A stretch of DNA of 64,000 nt from assembly GCF_029962605.1 (NCBI RefSeq), contig NZ_CP124750.1, forward strand, positions 1,984,001 to 2,048,000, written 5' to 3'. Below are positions 25,060-38,401 of this stretch, one piece after another (position 1 is the first letter of the stretch; every line of letters starts with the position of its first letter). The DNA comes from Serratia sarumanii (GTDB lineage: Bacteria; Pseudomonadota; Gammaproteobacteria; Enterobacterales; Enterobacteriaceae). The notes below the pieces were generated by a model. The model searched no databases. It saw only the letters and a list, made by a program, of their open reading frames with translations, and was not told where the DNA came from. A program made the position numbers and the translations under genes.

Positions 25060-26589
25060 ATGTTTAATCTGAGTAACGTCAGGATCGCGGACGTTAAAAA
25101 TGAAGTCCTGGCGGGCTTTGTGGTGGCGGTTTCGATGATCCCCGAGGCGGTCGGCTTTTCGCTGGTCGCCGGTCTTTCGCCGATCGTCGGTTTGCACACC
25201 GCGTTTATTATCGGCCTGGTCACGGCGCTGTTCGGCGGCAAGCCGGGCATGGTTTCCGGCGCCGCCGGCTCTATTGTGGTGGTGCTGATGAGCCTGGCGG
25301 CGCAGTACGGCATGGGCTACGTGCTGTGGGCCACGCTGTTTGCCGGGGGGATTCAAATCCTGATCGGCGCCTTCCGGCTGGGCAAGTTCATTCGTCTGGT
25401 GCCGCTGCCGGCGATCCACGGCTTCGTCAACGGTCTGGCGATCGTCATCATGCTGGCGCAGCTGAAGATGATCGCCGGGCAGGGGCCGCTGATGTACGGC
25501 CTGGTGGCGCTGGCGATTGCGGTGGTGGTGCTGTTCCCGCGCCTGTCCAAAGCCATTCCGTCTTCGCTGGCGGCGCTGCTGGTGGTTTCGGCGTTGGCGA
25601 TCGGCCTCAATCTGCACACGCTGCGGGTGGGCGATCTGGCGGACATTTCCGGCGCGCTGCCGCACTTCAGCCTGCCGACGGCGCCGTTCACCCTGGAAAT
25701 GGTGCGGGTGGTGCTGCCTTATGCGGTGGTGATTGCCCTGGTCGGTTTGATTGAATCGCTGCTGACCATGACGGTGCTGGATGAAATGGGCGGCAAGAAG
25801 GGCAACGGCAATCGCGAAAGCATCGCGCAGGGCGCCGGTAACGCGGTGTGCGGCCTGTTCGGCTGCTTCGCCGGTTGCGCGATGATCGGCCAGTCGATCA
25901 TCAACTTCACCTCGGGCGGGCGCGGGCGCCTCTCCGGCACGGTGGGCGCCATCCTGCTGATTCTGTTCGTGGTCAGCCTGTCGCGCTATATCGGCCTGCT
26001 GCCGGTGGCGGCGCTGGCCGGGGTGATGCTGGTGGTGTGTTACAACACCTTCGAGTGGAGTTCGCTGCGCCGTTTGCGCCGTATGCCGAAGGCGGACGCG
26101 CTGGTGATGCTCGCCGTCACGCTGATCACCATCTTTACCGATCTGGCGGTGGCGGTGATCAGCGGGGTGATTATCTCGGCGCTGGTGTTCGCCTGGCAGC
26201 AGGCGCGCATCCGCGTGCGCCAGCGGCAGTTAACGGGCGACGTGGCGGTGTATCAGCTCGATGGCCCGCTGTTCTTCGGCTCTGCCGCCGCTTTCGCCGA
26301 GCTGTTCGAGCCGCAAAGCGATCCGCAGAACGTGGTGCTGGATTTTGCCGGCACCCGGGTGATGGATTCCAGCGGCGTAGAGGCGATCGATAAGCTGACG
26401 GCGCGTTACCTGGCGGCGGGGAAAAGCATTCGGCTGCGCCACCTGAGCGGCGACTGCGTGCGTTTACTTAAGCGCGCCGGGCCGTTTTGCAGCCATGAGC
26501 TGGACGATCCGCAGTATTACGTGGCGGAAGAGGGCTTCACCGCCGATGATCGCCGCGTGAGCGAGGAGACCTTCAACCCGCGCGGCTAG
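25060..26589 (+). CDS. SulP-family anion transporter with STAS domain
   Basis: Inner-membrane transporter, 509 residues, about ten to twelve helices followed by a cytoplasmic STAS domain (from about residue 400: VYQLDGPLFFGSAAAFAELF, VLDFAGTRVMDSSGVEAI). The SulP signature is seen in the first helices (VVAVSMIPEAVGFSLVAGLS, GGKPGMVSGAAGSIVVVL). An in-frame stop just upstream fixes the start, although the ribosome-binding site is weak. It is not the dauA orthologue, which is at 36481-38169. Possible substrates are sulfate, bicarbonate or dicarboxylates; none can be chosen from sequence. It lies between ychF and pth, which are neighbours in E. coli. Confidence 0.9.
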   Translation: MFNLSNVRIADVKNEVLAGFVVAVSMIPEAVGFSLVAGLSPIVGLHTAFIIGLVTALFGGKPGMVSGAAGSIVVVLMSLAAQYGMGYVLWATLFAGGIQILIGAFRLGKFIRLVPLPAIHGFVNGLAIVIMLAQLKMIAGQGPLMYGLVALAIAVVVLFPRLSKAIPSSLAALLVVSALAIGLNLHTLRVGDLADISGALPHFSLPTAPFTLEMVRVVLPYAVVIALVGLIESLLTMTVLDEMGGKKGNGNRESIAQGAGNAVCGLFGCFAGCAMIGQSIINFTSGGRGRLSGTVGAILLILFVVSLSRYIGLLPVAALAGVMLVVCYNTFEWSSLRRLRRMPKADALVMLAVTLITIFTDLAVAVISGVIISALVFAWQQARIRVRQRQLTGDVAVYQLDGPLFFGSAAAFAELFEPQSDPQNVVLDFAGTRVMDSSGVEAIDKLTARYLAAGKSIRLRHLSGDCVRLLKRAGPFCSHELDDPQYYVAEEGFTADDRRVSEETFNPRG

Positions 26590-26626
26590 AAGCAGGCAGC
26601 GGGCAGGGCGCCCGCTGCGGCAAGGT

Positions 26627-27217
26627 TCAGGCCTGCGCCTTGAAGCTGTGCAGGCGCTGAACGGTTTTTTCCAGCCCGTCCTTCATCAGCATCTCGGTGC
26701 AGCGCAGCGACTCGTCGATCGCTTCGTCGATCATCTTCTGCTCGCTGGCCGGCGGCTTGCCGAGCACGAAGCCCACCACCTTGTTCTTGTCGCCCGGATG
26801 GCCGATGCCGATGCGCAGGCGGTAGAAGTTCGGGTTGTTGCCGAACTTGTTCTGGATGTCTTTCAGGCCGTTGTGGCCGCCGTTGCCGCCGCCGAGCTTG
26901 ATTTTGGCGACGCCGGGAGGCAGATCCAGCTCGTCGTGCGCCACCAGGATCTCGTTTGGTTCGATGCGGTAGAAGTTGGCCATCGCCAGCACCGCTTTGC
27001 CGCTCAGGTTCATGAAGGTGGTCGGCACCAGCAGGCGCACGTCGTTGCCCGCCAGGTTCAAACGAGCGGTATAGCCGAAGAACTTGCTCTCTTCTTTCAA
27101 CTGCTGATTGTGGCGCTGGGCCAGCAGATCGACGTACCAGGCGCCGGCGTTGTGGCGCGTTTGGGCATATTCCGCGCCCGGGTTGGCCAGGCCAACTATC
27201 AATTTAATACTGCTCAC
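26627..27217 (-). CDS. pth: Peptidyl-tRNA hydrolase
   Basis: Releases peptides from stalled peptidyl-tRNA; 196 residues with the start used here. Motifs: [21 protein letters not shown] with the catalytic His, [23 protein letters not shown] with the catalytic Asp, and [13 protein letters not shown]. The start is a GTG giving [10 protein letters not shown], which lines up with E. coli MTIKLIVGL; another GTG four codons upstream (27229) is possible, and neither has a clear ribosome-binding site. The gene points away from ychH. Confidence 0.96.
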   Translation of the reverse strand: MSSIKLIVGLANPGAEYAQTRHNAGAWYVDLLAQRHNQQLKEESKFFGYTARLNLAGNDVRLLVPTTFMNLSGKAVLAMANFYRIEPNEILVAHDELDLPPGVAKIKLGGGNGGHNGLKDIQNKFGNNPNFYRLRIGIGHPGDKNKVVGFVLGKPPASEQKMIDEAIDESLRCTEMLMKDGLEKTVQRLHSFKAQA

Positions 27218-27518
27218 TGGGAGATTCACTATGATCAGGGTAATGGAAAGGGCCTTAGTCTACCTGCCGGGGCGGCGAATGACAAAATCCGATCCCCGCC
27301 GTCGCCTTAGGTAAGAAAGACGAATGATTCATTAGCTGAATAATTCAATTTGTCCGCTAATTTTCAGCGGCGCGTTAAGAAGTGTCAATAATTCTTTACC
27401 ATTTGTGATCGCCTCCGCAATCCCCTTGCCGCAACAAGGACTATACTTAACTTATCAAAGTGGGTTAACAAGTTGCAGCGTTATCCCGGTTGGCACATGG
27501 CAATCATGGAGGTGGCAT

Positions 27519-27797
27519 ATGAAACGTAGAAGCGCGGACAGAATGGGCAACTTTTTTATGGGGCTGGGGCTGGTCGTGATGATCGGCGGCGTCGGATACT
27601 CCATTATTGCTGAAGTATCCCAGTTCAATTTACCGCAATTTTTCGCCCACGGCGCCATCATGAGTATCTTCGTCGGCGCGCTGTTGTGGCTGGTGGGCGC
27701 GCGTATCGGCGGCCGCGAGCAGGTGGCGGATCGCTACTGGTGGGTAAAACACTTTGATAAACGGTGCCGCAACGACCAACATCGTTCGTCGCATTGA
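27519..27797 (+). CDS. ychH: YchH, small stress-related inner-membrane protein
   Basis: 92 residues, with GGAGGTGG three bases before the ATG fixing the start. Two hydrophobic helices are seen (NFFMGLGLVVMIGGVGYSII and FAHGAIMSIFVGALLWLVGA), then GGREQVADRYWWVKHFDKRCR as in E. coli YchH. E. coli ychH is induced by stress and under CRP control. The 301 bp upstream to pth contains its promoter but no site I could identify with confidence. Confidence 0.92.
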   Translation: MKRRSADRMGNFFMGLGLVVMIGGVGYSIIAEVSQFNLPQFFAHGAIMSIFVGALLWLVGARIGGREQVADRYWWVKHFDKRCRNDQHRSSH

Positions 27798-27883
27798 TTA
27801 AAAAATCAGAAGGGAAGCGAGAGCAGGGCAAGGGAAAATCTGCCGTGCATTAAGGTTTGAGGTCATGTTGGACTACGAGTAGA

Positions 27884-27923
27884 AAACCCGTTGTTGCTTA
27901 CGCACCAACGGGTTTTTCTTTTT
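27884..27923. terminator. Terminator between ychH and prs
   Basis: AAACCCGTTG and CAACGGGTTT form a ten-base stem, followed on the plus strand by a T-rich run (TTTTTCTTTTT) and on the minus strand by TTTT. It serves the convergent ychH and prs genes; it is strongest for the plus strand. Confidence 0.85.
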
Positions 27924-27982
27924 CTGCTGTCGGGCTCGCTATCTTTCCGGCGCGATGGGCGCCGCACCGGAAAGACGACGCA

Positions 27983-29104
<1,122 letters not shown>

Positions 29105-29106
<2 letters not shown>

Positions 29107-29971
29107 ACGACTCAAACCGCCCGGAACGAATGCGATGTAGTGGGGAGACGTTAACGCCGCGCGCTACAAAACCACACAACCACTCCGGGGCTTGATTTAA
29201 CACCTGACGGGCGGCGATTTCTGTGTCGAATTCAGCAAACACACAAGCACCTGTGCCAGTCAGGCGTGACGGGGCGTATTCTAACAGCCATGAAAGAAGC
29301 TGTTCAACCTCGCGAAAACGTTTTCTTGCGATCGGTTCGCAATCATTTGCGTACGGTGCCTGCAACAGCTCACTTAAGGAGCGAATCGGGGTGTCTCTTT
29401 TCAATTCGGGGTCGCCGAAGATAACCGGCGTCGGGATGCCGACGCCGGGATGCGCCACCAGATACCACTTTTCCTGCGGCTCGGCCGGCTGCAGGCGCTC
29501 GCCGATGCCTTCGGCGAAGGCGGCGTGGCCGCGCACGAACACCGGCACGTCGGCGCCGAGGCTGAGCCCCAGCTCGGCCAATTGGTCGTCGCCAAGACCG
29601 CAGCGCCACAGTTCGTTCAGCGCCACCAGCACGGTGGCGGCGTTGGAGGAGCCGCCGCCCAAACCGCCGCCCATCGGCAGGCGCTTGTCGATGCTGATGT
29701 CGGCGCCGCGCGGTGCGGTCTGCAGGCCGCGTTCATCGCAATAGCGCTGCAGCAGGCGGGCGGCGCGCACGATCAGGTTCTGCTCGTCCGGCACGCCGTC
29801 GACCGGCGTCAGCAGATGAATGCGATCGTCCTGGCGCGGGTCAATGGTCAGGGTGTCGCCGTAGTCCAAAAACTGGAACAGCGTCTGCAGCAGGTGATAG
29901 CCGTCTTCACGACGGCCGGTGATGTACAGAAACAGGTTGAGTTTCGCGGGGGAGGGCCACTGGCGGATCAT
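29105..29971 (-). CDS. ispE: 4-diphosphocytidyl-2-C-methyl-D-erythritol kinase
   Basis: GHMP kinase of the MEP isoprenoid pathway, 288 residues. It phosphorylates CDP-methylerythritol at the 2-hydroxyl. N-terminal [22 protein letters not shown] carries the catalytic Lys and His, and [16 protein letters not shown] is the ATP-binding glycine-rich loop; a third GHMP motif appears near [14 protein letters not shown]. The ATG overlaps the lolB stop (ATGA), so translation is coupled. Confidence 0.97.
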
Positions 29972-30591
29972 TTGAGCGTCCAGTTGTCCATTTTCAGCTT
30001 GATGCGCTGGTCGCCCTGCTGCAGCTCCAGGCGGTTAGGCAGCGTCGGCTGCACCTCGTTGCTGTAGCCCTGGTAATCCACTTTCCAGGTCTGTCCGCCT
30101 TGCTGGTAGGTCAGCTTGCTCAGGCGATATTGGTCATCCAGCGCAAAATCGCCGGCTTCGCCCGGCAGGCCGAGCATCCACTGGCGCAGGTTGTTCAGCG
30201 GGATCGCCATGCCGGTCAGCTTGCGGATCATCTCTTCCGGATTGTCGCTGACGTAGCGTTTGCCCTGGTTGTCGGTCAGCTGCACCACGTTTTTCTGCAC
30301 GTTGAGATCCATTTCCGTGCTGCCGAGCGGGTTGGTCAGCAGCAGGCGGTAGCGCTCCGGCGAGAACTGCTGCCAGAAGAAGCGGGCGTAGACTTTTTTC
30401 TGATCAGACAAGTAGGCGAAGGAGCCGCGGGTCTGATAGGTGCTGAGCTGCTGCACCGCCTGCTCATGGGCGCGCCACTGCGGTGAGGTCGGGCTGGTGG
30501 CCGGGCCGGTCGGCTTGGTGGTGGTACAGGCGGCCAGCACCAGGCTGGCCAGCGGGATCAGACGGAGCAAACTAACTTTGCGTATTGGCAT
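29968..30591 (-). CDS. lolB: Outer-membrane lipoprotein receptor LolB
   Basis: Takes lipoproteins from LolA and inserts them in the outer membrane. The ATG giving [21 protein letters not shown] leads to the lipobox LAAC with Cys22; an ATG 11 codons upstream is less likely. Mature residues start TTTKPTG, so no Asp at +2, as required for outer-membrane location. Family motifs [20 protein letters not shown] and [19 protein letters not shown] are present. The other Lol genes lolCDE lie 13 kb away in this window. Confidence 0.96.
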   Translation of the reverse strand: MPIRKVSLLRLIPLASLVLAACTTTKPTGPATSPTSPQWRAHEQAVQQLSTYQTRGSFAYLSDQKKVYARFFWQQFSPERYRLLLTNPLGSTEMDLNVQKNVVQLTDNQGKRYVSDNPEEMIRKLTGMAIPLNNLRQWMLGLPGEAGDFALDDQYRLSKLTYQQGGQTWKVDYQGYSNEVQPTLPNRLELQQGDQRIKLKMDNWTLK

Positions 30592-31059
30592 AACTTTCTC
30601 TTGTCCTTTTGTCCTTGCGGGCATGCGCGACGAAACCCGGATTCAGCGCTCACGCTAACGGGGCGGCGGCGGCGCGTCAATTTTTTGCTGCATCGCGTTG
30701 AATCTTGCCGCTTTTACCGGCGCAATGCCAACCCGGCACGCGCGTCGGGGTCGCCATTAAGCGTAACACAATCGCCTGAAGGCGGGGGAGGCGCGCCCGA
30801 TAAGCGGTGCCTTCGTTGCGCAAACGCCGCCGTTGTGTACGCCGAATAGCGTGCGCGTTATCGCAAACTGCGCTAAAATTTAAGCAATCGACCTACCTCA
30901 TGACTATTTATCCTGCTGTATTTATTGCTTATTCATTAATTGATGTCATCTATGACAGCGATTGAACGGAAGATGCGGTTGTTACTTTTATTGATCCCGC
31001 GCATCAAGTAGAATGCCGTTCAACGAGAACCCGTACCAAGATAAGTATTACTCGAAGCA
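30592..31059. promoter_or_regulatory. Divergent promoter region lolB / hemA
   Basis: 468 bp without a gene between the divergent lolB and hemA starts. It turns AT-rich towards hemA, where TAGAAT (31009-31014) is a possible -10 element; I could not find a convincing -35. I see no riboswitch, repeat or small open frame with a good start. Confidence 0.4.
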
Positions 31060-32322
31060 ATGACCCTGCTGGCGTTAGGTATAAATCACAAAACCGCTCC
31101 GGTTTCTCTGCGTGAAAGGGTGACCTTCTCGCCAGAGTCCATCGATGAGGCGCTGACCAGCTTGCTCCAACAACCGTTGGTGCAGGGCGGCGTCGTGTTG
31201 TCCACCTGCAACCGCACCGAGCTGTACCTCAGCGTAGAGCAGCAGGAACACATGCACGAGCAACTGGTCGCCTGGCTGTGCGCCTATCACAACCTGCGTC
31301 CGGAAGAGGTGAAGAAAAGCCTGTACTGGCATCAGGGCAACGACGCGGTCAGCCATCTGATGCGGGTGGCCAGCGGGTTGGACTCATTGGTACTGGGCGA
31401 ACCGCAGATCCTCGGCCAGGTGAAAAAGGCCTTCGCCGAGTCGCAACGCGGCCAGTCGCTCTCCGGCGAGCTGGAGCGTCTGTTCCAGAAATCCTTCTCT
31501 GTCGCCAAGCGCGTGCGCACCGAAACCGACATCGGCGCCAGCGCGGTTTCCGTGGCGTTCGCCGCCTGTACGCTGGCGCGGCAGATCTTCGAATCGCTGG
31601 CCGATCTCAACGTATTGCTGGTGGGCGCCGGCGAAACCATCGAGCTGGTGGCGCGCCACCTGCGCGAGCATAAAGTGCGGCACATGATCATCGCCAACCG
31701 CACCCGCGAGCGCGCGCAGCTGCTGGCGGACGAGGTCGGCGCGGAGGTGATCACCCTGCCTGAAATCGACGAACGCCTGGCGGACGCCGACATCATCATC
31801 AGTTCCACCGCCAGCCCGCTGCCGATCATCGGCAAAGGCATGGTGGAGCGCGCGCTGAAGGCGCGCCGCAACCAGCCGATGCTGCTGGTGGATATCGCCG
31901 TACCACGCGACATCGAACCGGAGGTCGGCAAATTGGCCAACGCCTATCTGTACAGCGTGGACGATCTGCACGCCATCATTCAAAGCAATCTGGCGCAGCG
32001 CAAAGCGGCGGCGGTGCAGGCAGAGTCGATCGTGCAGCAGGAAAGCACCAACTTCATGGCCTGGCTGCGCTCGCAGGGCGCGGTGGAAACCATCCGCGAC
32101 TACCGTTCGCAGGCCGACCAAATTCGCGCAGAGATGGAAGCCAAAGCGCTGGCCGCCATCGCGCAGGGCGCCAACGTGGAGCAGGTGATACACGAGCTGG
32201 CCCATAAACTGACCAACCGTCTTATTCATGCCCCCACCAAATCCCTCCAGCAGGCCGCCGGCGACGGCGACGTGGAGCGGTTGCAGTTATTACGCGACAG
32301 CCTCGGGCTGGATCAACATTAG
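31060..32322 (+). CDS. hemA: Glutamyl-tRNA reductase
   Basis: First committed enzyme of the C5 haem pathway: reduces glutamyl-tRNA to glutamate-1-semialdehyde with NADPH. 420 residues, starting [20 protein letters not shown]. The active-site Cys50 is in [10 protein letters not shown]. The NADPH domain shows [17 protein letters not shown], and a C-terminal dimerisation helix follows. The N-terminal Leu/Ala-rich residues with Lys11 fit the known haem-triggered degradation tag of enteric HemA. prfA follows after 31 bp, as in E. coli. Confidence 0.98.
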   Translation: MTLLALGINHKTAPVSLRERVTFSPESIDEALTSLLQQPLVQGGVVLSTCNRTELYLSVEQQEHMHEQLVAWLCAYHNLRPEEVKKSLYWHQGNDAVSHLMRVASGLDSLVLGEPQILGQVKKAFAESQRGQSLSGELERLFQKSFSVAKRVRTETDIGASAVSVAFAACTLARQIFESLADLNVLLVGAGETIELVARHLREHKVRHMIIANRTRERAQLLADEVGAEVITLPEIDERLADADIIISSTASPLPIIGKGMVERALKARRNQPMLLVDIAVPRDIEPEVGKLANAYLYSVDDLHAIIQSNLAQRKAAAVQAESIVQQESTNFMAWLRSQGAVETIRDYRSQADQIRAEMEAKALAAIAQGANVEQVIHELAHKLTNRLIHAPTKSLQQAAGDGDVERLQLLRDSLGLDQH

Positions 32323-32353
32323 TTTTCTCTATTAACAGGGTTTATTACCACGC

Positions 32354-33439
32354 ATGAAGCCTTCTATTGTTGCCAAACTGGAAGCGTTACAAGAGCGCCA
32401 TGAAGAAGTGCAGGCGCTGCTCGGCGATGCCGGTGTCATCGCCGACCAAGACCGGTTCCGCGCGCTGTCGCGAGAATACGCGCAGCTGACCGACGTCAGC
32501 CGCTGCTTCCTGGAATGGCGTCAGGTGCAGGAGGATCTGGAGACGGCGGAAATGATGCTGGACGATCCGGAGATGCGCGAAATGGCGCAGGAAGAGCTGA
32601 AACAGGCGCGGGCGGCCAGCGAAGAGCTGGAGCAGCAGCTGCAGGTCTTGCTGTTGCCGAAAGATCCGGACGATGAGCGCAGCTGCTTCCTCGAAGTGCG
32701 CGCCGGCACCGGCGGCGATGAGGCGGCGATCTTCGCCGGCGATCTGTTCCGCATGTACAGTCGTTACGCCGAAGGCCGCCGCTGGCGCGTCGAGGTGATG
32801 AGCGCCAACGAAGGCGAGCACGGCGGCTTCAAGGAAGTGATCGCCAAAGTCTCCGGCGATGGCGTGTACGGCCAGCTGAAGTTTGAATCCGGCGGCCACC
32901 GCGTGCAGCGCGTGCCGGAAACCGAATCCCAGGGGCGCATCCACACCTCCGCCTGCACTGTGGCGGTGATGCCGGAAGTGCCGGAAGCCGAGCTGCCGGA
33001 CATCAACCCGGGCGATCTGAAAATCGACACTTTCCGCTCCTCCGGCGCCGGCGGCCAGCACGTTAACACCACCGACTCGGCGATCCGCATCACCCACCTG
33101 CCGACCGGCATCGTGGTGGAGTGCCAGGACGAACGTTCACAGCACAAAAACAAAGCCAAGGCGATGTCGGTGCTGGGCGCGCGCATTCGCGCCGCCGAGA
33201 TGGCCAAGCGCCAGCAGGCCGAAGCGTCCACTCGCCGCAACCTGCTGGGCAGCGGCGATCGTTCCGACCGCAATCGCACCTACAACTTCCCGCAGGGGCG
33301 GGTGACCGACCACCGCATCAACCTGACGCTCTACCGTCTGGACGAGGTGATGGAAGGCAAACTGGACATGCTGATCCAGCCGATCGTGCAGGAGTATCAG
33401 GCCGACCAGCTGGCTGCGCTGTCCGCCGAGCAAGAGTGA
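32354..33439 (+). CDS. prfA: Peptide chain release factor 1
   Basis: Recognises UAA and UAG and triggers peptide release; 361 residues. The stop-codon-reading PxT motif is PET at 188-190 ([10 protein letters not shown]), and the catalytic GGQ is at 233-235 ([10 protein letters not shown]), where the Gln is methylated by PrmC, encoded immediately after. The prmC start shares one base with the prfA stop (TGATG), so enzyme and substrate are co-translated. Confidence 0.98.
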   Translation: MKPSIVAKLEALQERHEEVQALLGDAGVIADQDRFRALSREYAQLTDVSRCFLEWRQVQEDLETAEMMLDDPEMREMAQEELKQARAASEELEQQLQVLLLPKDPDDERSCFLEVRAGTGGDEAAIFAGDLFRMYSRYAEGRRWRVEVMSANEGEHGGFKEVIAKVSGDGVYGQLKFESGGHRVQRVPETESQGRIHTSACTVAVMPEVPEAELPDINPGDLKIDTFRSSGAGGQHVNTTDSAIRITHLPTGIVVECQDERSQHKNKAKAMSVLGARIRAAEMAKRQQAEASTRRNLLGSGDRSDRNRTYNFPQGRVTDHRINLTLYRLDEVMEGKLDMLIQPIVQEYQADQLAALSAEQE

Positions 33440-34272
33440 TGGACTATCAACACTGGCTGAAAGCCGCCGCCGCGCGTTTGACCCACAGCGACAGCGCCCG
33501 GCGCGACGCGGAAATCCTGTTGGGTTTCGTGACCGGCAAGGCCAGGACCTTCCTGATGGCGTTCGGTGAAACCCTGCTGACGCCGCCGCAGCAACAGCAG
33601 CTGGAGACGCTGCTGGCGCGCCGCGAGCGCGGTGAGCCGGTGGCCTATCTGGTGGGCGAGCGCGAGTTTTGGTCGCTGCCGCTGTCGGTTTCGCCCGCAA
33701 CGCTGATCCCACGCCCGGATACCGAATGCCTGGTGGAATTGGCGCTGGCGCGTCTGCCGCCGCAACCCTGCCACTTCCTCGATCTCGGCACCGGCACCGG
33801 CGCCATCGCGCTGGCGCTGGCCAGCGAGCGCCCGGATTGTTCGGCAATCGGCGTCGATGTGCAGCCGGAGGCGGTCGCGCTGGCGCAGCATAATGCGCGC
33901 AAGCTGAAGATCGACAACGTCCGATTTCTACAGGGCAGCTGGTTTGCGCCGGTGGCGGGGCAACGCTTCGCGCTGATCGCCAGCAATCCGCCCTATATCG
34001 ATGCCGCCGATCCGCATTTGTCGCAGGGCGATGTGCGCTTCGAGCCCGGCAGCGCGCTGGTCGCCGCCGATCATGGGTTGGCGGATCTGGCCGCCATCGT
34101 GGGCCAGGCGCCGCACCATTTGCAGCCGCAGGGTTGGCTGCTGTTGGAACATGGCTGGCAGCAGGGCGAGAGCGTGCGCGCGCTGCTGCAGGCCGCCGGA
34201 TTTTCCGCTGTCGCCACCCACCGCGATTACGGCGACAACGACCGCGTGACGCTCGGCCAATGGCCGGGATAA
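33439..34272 (+). CDS. prmC: Release factor glutamine methyltransferase
   Basis: 277-residue SAM-dependent enzyme that methylates the Gln of the GGQ motif in release factors. FLDLGTGTGAIALALA binds SAM and NPPY at residues 183-186 is the catalytic motif of N-methyltransferases. The ATG was chosen because it overlaps the prfA stop; the open frame extends upstream inside prfA but is not conserved there. Confidence 0.97.
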   Translation: MDYQHWLKAAAARLTHSDSARRDAEILLGFVTGKARTFLMAFGETLLTPPQQQQLETLLARRERGEPVAYLVGEREFWSLPLSVSPATLIPRPDTECLVELALARLPPQPCHFLDLGTGTGAIALALASERPDCSAIGVDVQPEAVALAQHNARKLKIDNVRFLQGSWFAPVAGQRFALIASNPPYIDAADPHLSQGDVRFEPGSALVAADHGLADLAAIVGQAPHHLQPQGWLLLEHGWQQGESVRALLQAAGFSAVATHRDYGDNDRVTLGQWPG

Positions 34273-34316
34273 GCGCCACTGATAATAACGACGCCCGCGC
34301 CATTTAAGGGAGCATC

Positions 34317-34711
34317 ATGACTGCATACACCGCGTTGAAACATTTCCATTTGCTGACGGTCGCCATCAGTATTACCTTGTTTGTGCTGCGTTTCTTTTGG
34401 CAGTGGCGCCGCTCGCCGATCATGGGCCGCCGCTGGGTCAAGGTAGCGCCGCACCTGAACGACACGCTGCTGTTCGTCAGCGGCATCGCGCTGGTGGTGA
34501 CGTTCGGGTTTTATCCGCTGCTGGGTATGGACTCATGGCTGACCGAGAAGCTGTTTGGCGTTATTATCTATATCCTGCTTGGCTACGTCGCATTGGGCAA
34601 GAAGACCAAAAGTCAGCGGCTGCGAACCGTGGCGTTCGTGCTGGCGTTGGGCTGTCTGTATCTGATAATTAAACTTGCCACGACGAAAATACCGTTTCTG
34701 ATGGGATACCT

Positions 34712-34715
<4 letters not shown>
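34317..34715 (+). CDS. sirB2: SirB2-family inner-membrane protein
   Basis: 132 residues with four hydrophobic helices (around VAISITLFVLRFFWQ, LLFVSGIALVVTFGFYPLL, KLFGVIIYILLGYVAL and VAFVLALGCLYLIIKL). AGGGAGC precedes the ATG. Position between prmC and sirB1 is the same as in E. coli and Salmonella. The biochemical role is unknown; the name comes from a suppressor effect on Salmonella invasion genes. Confidence 0.9.
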
Positions 34716-36434
<1,719 letters not shown>

Positions 36435-36450
36435 GCGATTATCGCCGTAA

Positions 36451-36476
36451 AAAAGCCCGACTCGTCGGGCTTTTTT
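36451..36476. terminator. Bidirectional terminator between kdsA and dauA
   Basis: GCCCGA-CTCG-TCGGGC with six A before and six T after; 14 bp beyond the kdsA stop and five bases from the dauA stop, so it serves both convergent genes. Confidence 0.92.
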
Positions 36477-36480
36477 ACGT

Positions 36481-38169
36481 TTAGGCGTCGGTGGCCGCCA
36501 GCGCTTCCGGCAGCGTCGGGTAGAACTGCAAGCGGCCCTCGATCGGCTGCACCCGCGCGCGCGCCAGGGTTTTCAGCGGCTGGAATGGCACGTCGGTGAT
36601 CACCAGCTTTTTGTCCGCCGGCAGCACCTCGATAAAGCGCCGCAGGGCGCTCAGGCCGCCGGCGTCGAGCACCGGCACCGCATCCCATTGCAGCACGATC
36701 GTGCGGTAGCCTTCGCTGCGCGCCAGCAGTTCGGTAAAGATGCGCTCGGCGGCGGCGAAGAACAGCGGGCCGTTCACCCGCAGCACCAGGCGGCCGTGGT
36801 CGGCGCTCAGCTCACTCAGCTTTGTCATACGGGCGATACGGCGCATAAACAGCAGCGACGCCAGCACGATGCCCACGGTAATGGCGATCACCATGTCGAA
36901 CAGCACCGTCAGCGACATGCACAGCAGCAGCACCAGAATGTCGTCCTTCGGCGCCCGGCGCAGCAGGTAAACCACCTTGTGCGCCTCGCTCATGTTCCAG
37001 GCGACCATCAGCAGCAGCGCCGCCATCGCCGCCAGCGGCAGGTAAGAGAGCCACGGCGCCAATACCAGCAGCGCCAGCAGCACCAGCAGCGCGTGGATGA
37101 TGGCGGATACCGGCGAGGTGGCGCCGGCGCGCACGTTGGCCGCCGAACGGGCAATCGCGGCGGTGGCGGTAATGCCGCCGAAGAACGGCGCGATGATGTT
37201 GCCCGCGCCCTGGCCGATCAGTTCGCTGTTCGAGTTGTGCTTCTTGCCGGTCATGCCGTCGAGCACCACCGCGCACAGCAGCGATTCGATCGCGCCGAGC
37301 ATCGCCATCGAAAACGCCGCCGGTAACAGGGCGGAAACGGTTTGCCAGCTCAGGGTGAACGGCTGCCCGCCGCCGCCCGGCAGATCCCAGGGCAGCAGCA
37401 ACTGCGGCAGGATCGGCGGGATGCCCTGTCCGCTGCTGCCGTCGGCCAGCAGGTAGCTGAAGCGCGAGCCGATGGTCGCCACCGGGTGATCAAACAGCGC
37501 CAGCAGTCCCATCAGCGCAGTGCCCGCCAGCAGCGCCGGCAGGTGGCCAGGCACCCGCAGGCCGAGCTTGGGCCAGAAGATCAGGATCAAGAGCGTCACC
37601 GCGCCGATCAGGGTATCACCGAAATCCAGCGTTGGCAGCGCCTGCAGCAGGGCGTGCAGTTTGCCGACGTAATTTTCCGGCGTGTGCGCCAGCTGCAGGC
37701 CGAAGAAGTCCTTGATCTGCATGGTGGCGATGGTGATGGCGATGCCGGAGGTAAAGCCGAGCGTCACCGGCAGCGGAATGTACTCGATCAGCCGGCCCAG
37801 GCGCGCCAGCCCCATCAGCAGCAGAAATACTCCGGAGATCAGCGTGGCGACCAGCAGGCCGGCCAAGCCGAACTGCTGCGAAACCGGATACAGGATCACC
37901 ACGAAGGCGGCGGTGGGGCCGGAGACGCTGTAGCGCGAACCGCCGCTGACGGCGATGACGATGCCAGCGATGGCGGCGGTATACAGGCCGTATTGCGGCG
38001 GCACGCCGCTGGCGATCGCCAGCGCCATCGCCAGCGGGATGGCGATAATGCCGACCGTCACCCCGGCGATAGCGTCTTTCAGCAACCGCGCCAGGCTATA
38101 AGGTTCCCGCCAGCAGGCGTCTATCAGCGCGCTGAAGGGGCGAATTTTGTTTATTTCATGCGTTTTCAT
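36481..38169 (-). CDS. dauA: C4-dicarboxylate transporter DauA (SulP family)
   Basis: Inner-membrane transporter, 562 residues, that takes up succinate and other C4-dicarboxylates aerobically at acidic pH in E. coli. The N-terminus [47 protein letters not shown] and [23 protein letters not shown] closely follow E. coli DauA, and the C-terminal STAS domain has [20 protein letters not shown]. In E. coli the gene lies between ychH and prs; here it is convergent with kdsA. No good ribosome-binding site precedes the ATG. Confidence 0.95.
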   Translation of the reverse strand: MKTHEINKIRPFSALIDACWREPYSLARLLKDAIAGVTVGIIAIPLAMALAIASGVPPQYGLYTAAIAGIVIAVSGGSRYSVSGPTAAFVVILYPVSQQFGLAGLLVATLISGVFLLLMGLARLGRLIEYIPLPVTLGFTSGIAITIATMQIKDFFGLQLAHTPENYVGKLHALLQALPTLDFGDTLIGAVTLLILIFWPKLGLRVPGHLPALLAGTALMGLLALFDHPVATIGSRFSYLLADGSSGQGIPPILPQLLLPWDLPGGGGQPFTLSWQTVSALLPAAFSMAMLGAIESLLCAVVLDGMTGKKHNSNSELIGQGAGNIIAPFFGGITATAAIARSAANVRAGATSPVSAIIHALLVLLALLVLAPWLSYLPLAAMAALLLMVAWNMSEAHKVVYLLRRAPKDDILVLLLCMSLTVLFDMVIAITVGIVLASLLFMRRIARMTKLSELSADHGRLVLRVNGPLFFAAAERIFTELLARSEGYRTIVLQWDAVPVLDAGGLSALRRFIEVLPADKKLVITDVPFQPLKTLARARVQPIEGRLQFYPTLPEALAATDA

Positions 38170-38229
38170 CTACGGTGCGTACCAAATCTTCAAAAGTGAA
38201 AGGAATGGCGGGCCCGATGAGGTCCGTCT

Positions 38230-38241
38230 TGTCACGTGACA
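38230..38241. promoter_or_regulatory. Perfect palindrome TGTCACGTGACA upstream of dauA
   Basis: A twelve-base perfect palindrome 61 bp ahead of the dauA start. Location and symmetry suggest a dimeric regulator site, but I know no regulator with this consensus in enterobacteria. Confidence 0.35.
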
Positions 38242-38349
38242 GATACCATACGCCTTTTGCTCAGCGGATTACCAGACCTGTATCAATTTGGCGCAGGAAA
38301 TCAGAGAGTCGCCCTTTTGTTTGGCGCTAAATGCCGATAACAGATAAGT

Positions 38350-38370
38350 CAGCCGCAGATTCTGCGGCTG
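38350..38370. repeat. 21-bp perfect inverted repeat downstream of the UPF0303 gene
   Basis: CAGCCGCAGA, one base, then TCTGCGGCTG. It lies 32 bp after the stop of the leftward UPF0303 gene and could stall or protect the 3' end of its transcript, but no U-run follows on either strand, so it is not a standard terminator. Confidence 0.45.
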
Positions 38371-38401
38371 AAAAGCAAAGGAACAATCGAGGTTTTAACG
38401 G

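Noticed and set aside
27405..27518. Longer ychH product from an upstream ATG.
   Set aside because: The extra 38 residues are not conserved and the ATG at 27519 has a perfect ribosome-binding site.
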